The notes beneath the pieces are model-generated. The model was not told where the DNA came from. It ran no database searches and saw nothing but the letters and a program-made list of their open reading frames with translations. Positions 35,948 to 43,253 of a DNA stretch of 64,000 nt are shown here, piece by piece. The stretch's first letter is position 1. Each line of letters starts with the position of its first letter. Source of the stretch: Lentzea aerocolonigenes. Lineage in GTDB: Bacteria > Actinomycetota > Actinomycetes > Mycobacteriales > Pseudonocardiaceae. Both the position numbers and the translations under genes were made by a program. Where the stretch lies: NCBI RefSeq assembly GCF_000974445.1, contig NZ_BBOJ01000001.1, positions 62,001 to 126,000 of the forward strand, written 5' to 3'.

Positions 35948-36754
35948 CTACCCGTTCGCGGAACGAACCGCTTCGGAGATCAGGTCGTCTACCTGGTGCA
36001 TCATCCGGCGGGCGTCGGTCGGCGTGAACGTGCTCCACGGCGGCTGCCCGTTCGACGAACGGCGTTGCTGCAGGTAGCGGCCTTCCTCGGTGTCGAAGAA
36101 CGCGACCACGCGCTCGGGACGGCAGCGCTTGCCGTACTTGTCGCGCGCGGCGGCACCGAAGTTCCCGGTGTGCACGAGCCCGGTGAACATCTTGACCAGC
36201 GCCTTCGCGTCGTCCTCGCGCAGGCCGATGCCCCGGAACGCGGCCTCCATCGACTTCGGCGAACCGTCGGTCTGCGCGATCGCCTTCTCGATGTCGGCGC
36301 TGGGCAGCGTCACCGAGAGACCGGTTCCCGCCGGATGCGCGGGCAGGACGGACAGCACGGCCGAGGCGAGCCCGGAGCCCGCCCACGGCTGGAACGTCAG
36401 CTGGTCGTCCCGCAACGTCGCCAGCGCGCCCCAGTCGCCGTTCGCGACGGCGAGCACGCGCAGGCTGTGCCCGAGCCAGAGGCGGCCGTCCGCCTCCCGC
36501 TCCGGCTTGACGAACATGCGCAGCAGTCCGTCCAGTTCGGACGAAAGCCCGCGCGAGTTGCCCAGGCGGCGGTGGTCCAGCTGCTGGTAGACGCGGTTCT
36601 CGAGCATGATCCGCTCGTCCCGCGTCTTACCGGGTGAGGGAACCTTGAGAACGAGCGGCATGGGGCCGACGTTCATGCGTTCCCACACCACGTCGAACTC
36701 CTCGGCGGAGAGAGTGATCGGCTCCCTCTCCGCCGGACCGCCGAACAGGCTCAC
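35948..36754 (-). CDS. EspG-like ESX secretion-associated chaperone
   Basis: A 268-residue cytoplasmic protein of the EspG family. The N-terminal ITLSAEEFDVVWERMNVGPMP is typical, and the DTEEGRYLQQRR segment lies in the C-terminal half. EspG binds PE-PPE pairs and keeps the hydrophobic PPE tip soluble before ESX export. The GTG start overlaps the stop of the PPE-like gene (GTGA), matching the chaperone-substrate coupling expected for this family. Confidence 0.88.
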   Translation of the reverse strand: MSLFGGPAEREPITLSAEEFDVVWERMNVGPMPLVLKVPSPGKTRDERIMLENRVYQQLDHRRLGNSRGLSSELDGLLRMFVKPEREADGRLWLGHSLRVLAVANGDWGALATLRDDQLTFQPWAGSGLASAVLSVLPAHPAGTGLSVTLPSADIEKAIAQTDGSPKSMEAAFRGIGLREDDAKALVKMFTGLVHTGNFGAAARDKYGKRCRPERVVAFFDTEEGRYLQQRRSSNGQPPWSTFTPTDARRMMHQVDDLISEAVRSANG

Positions 36755-37989
36755 TCCGAGAAGCCGCCGATGACCGGCGGCGCGACCAGGCGCTCGTCAC
36801 CGAACACGTCGTCGGTCTCGACCAGGTAGTCGGCCGCCTTGTGCTCGAGGTCCTCCTCGCCTTCACCCTTCTGACCGTGCGCGCCACCGGCACCGGCGCC
36901 CGCGGCACCGCCCTTGCCCGCGGCACCCGCACCGGAGCCCATGGCACCGCCGCGCATGCCCTCGGGGCCGGAGCCCATGCCGGGCATGCCGCCGGGCTTC
37001 ATCGAGGTGCCCTGGCCGGACGAGCCGAGCGAGCCCGACATCGGGCCGAACGCCTTGCCACCACCGAGCTGACCACCCTTGACGCCACCGAGCTGACCAC
37101 CGCGGCCACCACCGGGCACGCCCGTGTTCGGCCGGGTGAACACCGGTCCGCCAGGCGTCGGCGTGGGCGTCGGGTGCGGCAGGTTGGTGGGCGGCGTCGG
37201 CGTCGGCGTGTGCACCGGCGGCGGCGTCGACGGAGGCTGGGTCCACGACGTGTGCGTGGTGCCGTCGTTGCCGGGCGGCGTCCACGTCTGCGAGACGGGC
37301 GGCGGCGTCGACGGGGGCTGGGTCCACGACGGGTTCGTCGTGCCGGTGTTGCCGGACGGCGAGTACACGCCGGTCGACGTGTAGCCGGCCCGCGTGCTGC
37401 CGGTACCGGTGTCGCCAGGAGGCGGCGTGTCGATCACGACCTGTGGCGGCTGCGGGAAGTCACCGAGCGTCGAGGAGTTCCAGCGGCTGTCCGACTGGTA
37501 GTCCTCCATGACCTTGACGGCCTGGGCGGCGGCGTTGTCCGCGGCGGCTTCCTGCCGCTCGTGGTCGACCTGCTGGCCCACGACGTGCGCCATGCCGACC
37601 GGACCGGTCAGCGCGCCGACGGTCATGTCCAGAATGCCCGGCTTCTCCGTCGTGACCTGGACGACCTCGGGCATCTTCTTGCGCGCGTCGGCGATGAACT
37701 CGCCCTGCAGGCGCGCGGAGCTCTCCATCGTGCCCGAGCCCTGCTCGGCGTACCCGGCCCACTGCGCGAGCGGCGACAACGCGGCATTCGCGGCGTCCGC
37801 GGCGTCGGACTCCCAGCCCGCGCCCATCTTGGTCAGCGCGGCGTGCAGGTCGTCGTCGATCTGGGCGAGCGTTTCCTTGATCCTCTTCCAGCCCTGCTCC
37901 ACCGGGATGGAGGCGGAGACGCCGGGGCCTGAGTTGATCATCTTGTACAGCTCGGGGTGTCCGTACCCCTGGAAGCGGTGGTCAGTCAT
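36751..37989 (-). CDS. PPE-like type VII substrate with Pro/Thr-rich and Gly-rich regions
   Basis: A 412-residue protein. The N-terminal 170 residues are a helical WXG/PPE-type bundle (GWKRIKETLAQIDDDLHAAL, WESDAADAANAALSPLAQWA) ending near a conserved SRWNSSTLG. Residues about 185-290 are Pro/Thr-rich with a duplicated SWTQPPSTPPPV. Residues about 290-370 are Gly-rich (GGGRGGQLGGVKGGQLGG). An acidic C-terminus ends APPVIGGFSE, like cell-wall-associated ESX substrates of Pseudonocardiaceae. It overlaps the EspG gene by 4 bp. Confidence 0.82.
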   Translation of the reverse strand: MTDHRFQGYGHPELYKMINSGPGVSASIPVEQGWKRIKETLAQIDDDLHAALTKMGAGWESDAADAANAALSPLAQWAGYAEQGSGTMESSARLQGEFIADARKKMPEVVQVTTEKPGILDMTVGALTGPVGMAHVVGQQVDHERQEAAADNAAAQAVKVMEDYQSDSRWNSSTLGDFPQPPQVVIDTPPPGDTGTGSTRAGYTSTGVYSPSGNTGTTNPSWTQPPSTPPPVSQTWTPPGNDGTTHTSWTQPPSTPPPVHTPTPTPPTNLPHPTPTPTPGGPVFTRPNTGVPGGGRGGQLGGVKGGQLGGGKAFGPMSGSLGSSGQGTSMKPGGMPGMGSGPEGMRGGAMGSGAGAAGKGGAAGAGAGGAHGQKGEGEEDLEHKAADYLVETDDVFGDERLVAPPVIGGFSE

Positions 37990-38004
37990 CGGTCAGGCCT
38001 CCTC

Positions 38005-38379
38005 TCAGTCCCGGTCCCGCAGGTGCTTGCCCCACATGGCCGTGTTGTCGCCCTCGACCTGGCGGTACTGCTCTTCGATCATCTTCAGCTGGTCGATCAC
38101 GCCCACGAGCTGCGCCCGGTAGAAGTTCAGCGCGGCGATCGCCTTGTCGGACGTCTGGTCGTTGAAGGCCTTCGACGTCTCGCTGGAGATCGGGTCGCCC
38201 GCCCACGGCTTCGTGGGAAGCTCGCGCACCGCATCTCTGATCTTGAAGTCGAACTCGTCGAGCGCGTGCTCGAACGCCTTCCTGGCCTCTGGAATGGCAG
38301 ACGGGTCCACCTTCAGCTTGCGCTGACCGAACTCCGTGGGCGTGGACGAGCCACCCCCACCACCATCCGCGAGATACAC
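38005..38379 (-). CDS. Small helical ESX-type protein (PE-like partner)
   Basis: A 124-residue protein with a short Gly-rich leader and two long helices (IPEARKAFEHALDEFDFKIR, then KAFNDQTSDKAIAALNFYRA) around a PTKPWAGDP turn. It has no signal peptide. It lies 15 bp before the PPE-like gene, the normal place for the partner of a PPE protein, although no PE motif is seen. GTG start with GAGGAGG seven bases upstream. The 126-bp upstream spacer presumably carries the promoter of this three-gene unit. Confidence 0.75.
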   Translation of the reverse strand: MYLADGGGGGSSTPTEFGQRKLKVDPSAIPEARKAFEHALDEFDFKIRDAVRELPTKPWAGDPISSETSKAFNDQTSDKAIAALNFYRAQLVGVIDQLKMIEEQYRQVEGDNTAMWGKHLRDRD

Positions 38380-38505
38380 GGCACACCCTCCTCAGTACGG
38401 CCCCCGGGGAACGCGGGCCGCGTGTGCATTTGGGACGACTTTAGCTCTGATGCATTACGCGGGGGACCGGTTCCCGGTACAAGGCGCGTAGTTCTACTCA
38501 ACTCG

Positions 38506-39090
38506 TCATTTGGTCGCCAGCACGGGGCCGACGGCGTTCGCGACCTTCTTCGCCTGCTCACACGTCGCGTCCACCGTGGACTTGCTGTCACCAGTGGCGC
38601 CGACCAGCAACAACTGCCCGTCGGTCGCATCGATGTAGACGTCACAACCAGGGCCGAGCCCTGCCTTCGGGACCTTGTTGACATAGGCCGGATACCCGGC
38701 AACCTGCAGCGGGGTGAGTTCTGCCTCACCGACCGTCCTCTTGAGCCGATCCACACCGCCGTTGACCAGCGTGTAGATCGAAGAGACGTACGTGCGGTCT
38801 TCGAAGTTGGCGGTGCAGGTCTTGCTGCCCTCGCCGTAGTCCGGGAGCGGGTCCCGCGGTCCAACCACCCGGACGCCGAGGGCCGTCTTCACCTCGGGCG
38901 TGATCAGCGTGCACGGGTCGAGAGCCTTCAGATCGACGGCCTTGGGCCTGTTCACCGGGGTGGTCCCGGCCGAACTTCCGGTCGTCGGCGCGGCACCTGT
39001 CTTGTCCCCTGCGGAGGGTGAGCCCTGTTCGGCCGAAGAACACCCGGTCAGGACCGCTGCCAGCAGGAACGGGACGGCAAGTCGACGCAT
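38506..39090 (-). CDS. DUF3558 lipoprotein
   Basis: A 194-residue lipoprotein: signal MRRLAVPFLLAAVLTGCSSA with the lipobox at LTGC, a Ser/Thr/Gly linker, then the DUF3558 domain with LDPCTLITPEVKTALGV and GLGPGCDVYID, whose Cys residues probably pair. The ATG at 39090 is preferred over an in-frame GTG three codons upstream. DUF3558 lipoproteins commonly adjoin PPE/EspG genes in Pseudonocardiaceae (from memory). The gene lies directly upstream of that unit on the same strand; function is unknown. Confidence 0.88.
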   Translation of the reverse strand: MRRLAVPFLLAAVLTGCSSAEQGSPSAGDKTGAAPTTGSSAGTTPVNRPKAVDLKALDPCTLITPEVKTALGVRVVGPRDPLPDYGEGSKTCTANFEDRTYVSSIYTLVNGGVDRLKRTVGEAELTPLQVAGYPAYVNKVPKAGLGPGCDVYIDATDGQLLLVGATGDSKSTVDATCEQAKKVANAVGPVLATK

Positions 39091-39240
39091 GACGGCCAAC
39101 GTATCGGATCACCGCGCACGGAGTGTGGCGAACGGTGTGGCTCGTGTCACCCGTAAGGCGCATTGCCGGTGACCCAACAAACAGGAAACCTTCTTTACGA
39201 TACCCCGAAGCGCCGCCGCCCCGATGCGTCGAGGAGCGAC

Positions 39241-41880
39241 ATGCTGCGCAACCGACCACTGCCGACACTGGTCGTGGCCGCGGTGGGCCTGGCCGTGCTC
39301 GTGCCAGGCACCTCAGCCAACGCGGGGCCCGTGCCCGGCACGGGAGCGGCGCTCAAGGTGGCCGCGAGCCCCGGAACCACCTCCACCATCCCCGACTGGC
39401 GGATGCAGACCAGCAAGACCGCCGGCCAGGCCGGTGACGTGATCTCCGGACCGGCCTATTCGGACTCCGGGTGGCTGACCGTGCCCGCGCGGTCGACGGT
39501 GATGGCCGGTCTGATCGCCAACAACAAGTACGGCGACGTCAACTACTCGGAGAACCTCAAGAAGGCCAACAAAGCCGACTTCCAGGTGCCGTGGTGGTAC
39601 CGCAAGGTCTTCCAGGCTGACCCGCAGCCGGGCGTCAACACGTTCCTCAAGCTCAACGGCGGTGTCATCTCCCGCGGCGAGATCTGGTTGAACGGCAAGA
39701 AGGTCGCCGGCACCGACACGGTCGTCGGGGCCTACCCGACGCACGAGTTCAACGTCACCGGCCTGCTGCGCAAGGGCGACAACGCGCTCGCGATCAAGGC
39801 GTCGCCGTCCGATCCCGCCAAGGACCTGGTGATCCACTTCATCGACTGGTCCCAGCTCCCGCCCGACCGCAACCAGGGCCTGTTCCGCGACGTCGACCTC
39901 GTGCAGAGCGGCCCGGTCTCGTTGCGCGGCCTGCACGTGCTCTCCGACCTGCCGCTGCCGAACCTGACCAGCGCCACTGTCACCGTGAAGGTCGACGCGC
40001 GCAACAACACCGGCAGCGCGGTGACCGCGACGGTCGCCGGCAGCGCGGCCGGCCAGAACTACAGCCAGAACGTTAGCCTCGCCGCGAACGAGACCAAGAC
40101 CGTCACGTTCCCGCTGAACGTCAGCAACCCGCAGGTCTGGTGGCCGTTCCAGATGGGCGCGCAGCCGTTGTACGACGCGACGGCGACCGCGACGGTGAGC
40201 GGCGCGAAGTCGGACGAGCAGAAGACGACGTTCGGCATCCGCGAGGTCACCTCGAAGATGATCAGCGGCAACATCCAGTACCAGATCAACGGCAAGCCGA
40301 TCCTGATCCGGGGTGGCGGCTGGGCGTCGGACCTCTTCCTGCGCACGAACGTGCAGAAGATCGCCGACGAGATGATGCTGACGAAGTCCATGGGTCTCAA
40401 CACGATCCGGCTCGAGGGCAAGCCGGAGAACGACGAGATCTACGACCTGGCCGACCGCATGGGCATCCTGATCATGACCGGCTGGGAGTGCTGCTCGAAG
40501 TGGCAGAACACCAGCGGGTTCTCCGCGGAGGACAAGAGGGTCGCGGGCGCGTCCGCCGAGGGCGAGGCCAAGCGGATCCGCAACCACCCCAGCGTGTTCA
40601 CGTTCCTGATCGGCTCGGACGAGGCACCGGTCGCCGCCGTCGAGACGATCTACCTGGACGCGTTGAAGCGCGCAGACTGGCAGACGCCGATCGTCAACGC
40701 CGCCGCCCGCCGCAGCTCCCCGCAGCTCGGTGACTCCGGCATGAAGATGGACGGTCCGTACTGGTGGGAGCCGCCGGTTTATTGGTACAACAACCAGAAG
40801 GGCGGCAGCGCGGGCTTCGCGTCGGAGATCGGCCCCGGCCTCGCGATCCCCGAACGGGACGAGCTGAAGAAGTTCCTCAGCGACGCCGAGATCAACAAGC
40901 TGACGGACTACAACGCCACGCAGTACCACCTGTCGCCGTCCGGCAACTTCAGCAAGATCGGCTTCTGGGGCACGGCGCTCGACAACCGCTACGGCAAGCC
41001 GTCGAACGTGGACGACTTCATCAAGAAGGCGCAGCTCCAGCAGTACGAGACGAACCGCGCGCAGTTCGAGGCGTTCGGCAGGGACTTCTCCGACACCGGC
41101 GCGAACCAGGCGCAGGGCGTCATCTACTGGATGCAGAACGACCCGTGGCCCAAGCTGTTCTGGCACCTCTACAACTACAACCTCGCGACCGCGGGTTCAT
41201 ACTTCGGTGCCAAGACCGGCAACAAGGCCCTGCACGCGCAGTACTCCTACGACGACAAGTCGCTGGCCGTCGTGAACATGGGTCTGCAGGCGCAGGACGG
41301 CCTCAGCCTCCAGGTGACCGTCTTCAACTCCGACGGCACGCAGAAGGCCAACGAGACGCGTGCGGTCCCGGCCAAGGCCAACGGTTCCGTGCGGGTCGGC
41401 ACCCTGCCGCAGCCGTCCGGGCTGTCGACGGCGTACTTCGTGCGGCTGCTGCTGAAGGACGCGAGCGGCAAGGTCGTCGACCGCAACGTGTACTGGCTGT
41501 CGACCAAGGCCGACACGCTGAACTACAACGGCGGTGACTGGTACTACACGCCGCAGGCCCAGTACACGGACCTGAAGTCGCTCAGCAGCCTGAAGGCCGG
41601 CCAGGTCTCGGTGTCCAGCACGACGACGCCGGGAACGAACGGCAGGCAGGCCACGCACGTGACGATCAAGAACACCGGCACGAGCGTGGCGTTCTTCCTG
41701 CGGGCGTCGCTGCGCAAGGGCCAGGGCGGCGCGGAGGTGCTGCCGGTCGACTGGACCGACAACTACATCACGCTGTTCCCCGGTGAGACCGAGACGATCC
41801 GGGCCGAGTACCGGGCGGCCGACCTCGGCGGTGCGCAGCCGGTGGTCGAGCTCTCCGGGCACAACGTGTCGAAGCGCTAG
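39241..41880 (+). CDS. Secreted GH2 exo-beta-D-glucosaminidase-like enzyme (CsxA type)
   Basis: An 879-residue exported enzyme with a Sec signal (MLRNRPLPTLVVAAVGLAVL, cleavage near ANA). The GH2 sugar-binding, immunoglobulin-like and TIM-barrel domains follow, with extra C-terminal beta domains. Asp460 in FLIGSDEAP and Glu529 in FASEIGPG are 69 residues apart, close to the acid/base Asp and nucleophile Glu spacing I recall for Amycolatopsis CsxA. It would release glucosamine from chitosan-oligomer ends outside the cell. ATG start with GAGGAG just upstream. An IS630 element begins 3 bp after its stop. Confidence 0.85.
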   Translation: MLRNRPLPTLVVAAVGLAVLVPGTSANAGPVPGTGAALKVAASPGTTSTIPDWRMQTSKTAGQAGDVISGPAYSDSGWLTVPARSTVMAGLIANNKYGDVNYSENLKKANKADFQVPWWYRKVFQADPQPGVNTFLKLNGGVISRGEIWLNGKKVAGTDTVVGAYPTHEFNVTGLLRKGDNALAIKASPSDPAKDLVIHFIDWSQLPPDRNQGLFRDVDLVQSGPVSLRGLHVLSDLPLPNLTSATVTVKVDARNNTGSAVTATVAGSAAGQNYSQNVSLAANETKTVTFPLNVSNPQVWWPFQMGAQPLYDATATATVSGAKSDEQKTTFGIREVTSKMISGNIQYQINGKPILIRGGGWASDLFLRTNVQKIADEMMLTKSMGLNTIRLEGKPENDEIYDLADRMGILIMTGWECCSKWQNTSGFSAEDKRVAGASAEGEAKRIRNHPSVFTFLIGSDEAPVAAVETIYLDALKRADWQTPIVNAAARRSSPQLGDSGMKMDGPYWWEPPVYWYNNQKGGSAGFASEIGPGLAIPERDELKKFLSDAEINKLTDYNATQYHLSPSGNFSKIGFWGTALDNRYGKPSNVDDFIKKAQLQQYETNRAQFEAFGRDFSDTGANQAQGVIYWMQNDPWPKLFWHLYNYNLATAGSYFGAKTGNKALHAQYSYDDKSLAVVNMGLQAQDGLSLQVTVFNSDGTQKANETRAVPAKANGSVRVGTLPQPSGLSTAYFVRLLLKDASGKVVDRNVYWLSTKADTLNYNGGDWYYTPQAQYTDLKSLSSLKAGQVSVSSTTTPGTNGRQATHVTIKNTGTSVAFFLRASLRKGQGGAEVLPVDWTDNYITLFPGETETIRAEYRAADLGGAQPVVELSGHNVSKR

Positions 41881-41929
41881 TAGCGTGTCGCTGCTTAGTT
41901 ATGGCGCCTGCGGCTGGGAGGCTGTTGTC

Positions 41930-43071
41930 ATGGCCTCCCAGCTGAAACGGCCGGTGACGTTGTCCGCGCGGGATCGTGAGGAGTTGATCCGGCTGACGAC
42001 AACGGGTGTGCATTCGGCGTCGGCGATCAGGCGGGCGCGGGTGCTGCTGGCGCTGGACACCTCGGTGGGCGAACCGGATCCGAAGGAAGTGATCGCGGAC
42101 CGGCTCGAGGTCTCGGGCGAGATGCTGCGACTGGTCGCCAAGCGATTCGCCGAGACCGGTGGTGATGTGCTGGCCACGATCGGGCGTAGGAAGCGGGATC
42201 TTCCGCCGGTGCCGTCGCCGGTGACCGGCGAGGTGGAGGCGCGGCTGATCGCCCTGGCATGCTCGCAGCCGCCGGCCGGGCATGCGCGGTGGTCGTTGCG
42301 GCTGCTGGAGAAACACGTCCAGCTCACCGAGGACATCCCGAACCTGGACCACTCGACCATCGGCCGGGTTTTGAAAAAACGGAACTGCGTCCTCACCTGA
42401 GGAAGTGCTGGAACATCCCGCCGCGGGCGAACGCGGAGTTCGCCGCCCGCATGGAGGACGTGCTCGCCGTCTACGCCCGGTGCTATGACCCGGCCCGGCC
42501 GGTCGTGTGCATGGACGAGAAACCCTTCCAGTTCCTCGGCGAGGTCCGCGAGCCACTCCCGGCCCGGCCGGGCCGCGATGCCCGGCAGGACAGTGAATAC
42601 GTCCGGTGCGGCACCTGCTCGATCTTCGTGTTCGCCGAGCCCCTGCGCGGCTGGCGCCGCGTGCATGCCCTGCCCCAGCGCACCATGCTCGACTGGGCCG
42701 CGCAGGTCAAACAACTCCTGACCGTGGACTATCCCGACGCCGAGACCGTGGTGCTGGTCATGGACAACCTCAACACCCACGCCATCGCCTCTCTCTACGA
42801 GGCCTTCGCGCCAGACGAGGCGTTCGCCCTCGCCCAGCGCCTGGAGATCCACCACACGCCCAAACACGGGTCCTGGCTCAACATCGCCGAGATTGAACTG
42901 TCCGCGCTATCACGGCAATGCCTCGACCGCCGCATCAGCGACCTCGACACCCTCAACACCGAACTCGCCGCCTGGCAACACGCCATCAACACCGAGCAGC
43001 GCAAGGTCCGCTGGCAGTTCACCACCGACGACGCACGCGTCAAACTGCGCCACCTCTACCCCAAGAGTTAG
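41930..43071 (+). CDS. IS630 family transposase (two frames joined by -1 frameshift)
   Basis: The first frame (41930-42400) gives an HTH domain ([20 protein letters not shown], then [13 protein letters not shown]). The second frame, entered near 42374-42379, continues as [18 protein letters not shown] and holds the DDE nuclease: Asp in VCMDEKPF, Asp in VMDNLNTH, and Glu in [10 protein letters not shown]. The fused product is about 380 residues, normal for the family. An A6 run precedes the overlap, so the shift is probably programmed rather than a mutation. Confidence 0.85.
42374..42379 (+). other. Slippery A6 run for transposase frameshift
   Basis: AAAAAA follows TTG in the first frame. Slipping back one base changes the reading from LKKRNC to LKKTELRPH, which continues in the catalytic frame; without slippage translation stops at 42400. 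Confidence 0.7.
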
Positions 43072-43084
43072 CCGCGACAATCTA

Positions 43085-43253
43085 CTAGTGCCGCAACCGG
43101 CAGCCTTTGCCCCGTATTTCGACGTTCAGACGGGTGCATCGTGGTGCCGGCCCCGCATCCTCATCCTGGATGGCTGTGGATGTGGGGCCGGTGCCGCGAG
43201 GCGCCCTGCTGGGCGCCGGAAGACGCGGCGAAGGTTGCCGGTTGCGGCGCTAG
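43085..43253. repeat. 169-bp near-perfect palindrome bounded by TA, MITE candidate
   Basis: Arms of 76 bp (43085-43160 and 43178-43253) match the reverse complement at 59 of 76 positions without a gap, around a 17-base loop. The outer 23 bp match at 21. TA dinucleotides flank both ends (43083-43084, 43254-43255), as in non-autonomous IS630/mariner-type elements. The right end contains the stop codon of the GH15 gene. Confidence 0.7.

Larger units (their letters stand above)
41883..43082 (+). mobile_element. IS630-family insertion sequence
   Basis: A 1,200-bp element flanked by TA at 41881-41882 and 43083-43084, the target duplication of this family. The terminal inverted repeats match at 16 of 24 positions (both contain TGTCGC and GCT). 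It encodes one transposase made by a -1 frameshift and looks intact. Removing it restores CTAGTACTAG, a perfect palindrome at the insertion point. Confidence 0.85.

Noticed and set aside
41930..43071. Transposase as a broken pseudogene
   Set aside because: The frame change occurs at an A6 run where IS630 elements commonly use a -1 shift, both parts keep full motifs, and the ends and TA duplications are intact.
43200..43217. Short GGCGCC hairpin as a separate terminator
   Set aside because: It lies wholly inside the right arm of the 169-bp palindrome and is explained by it.
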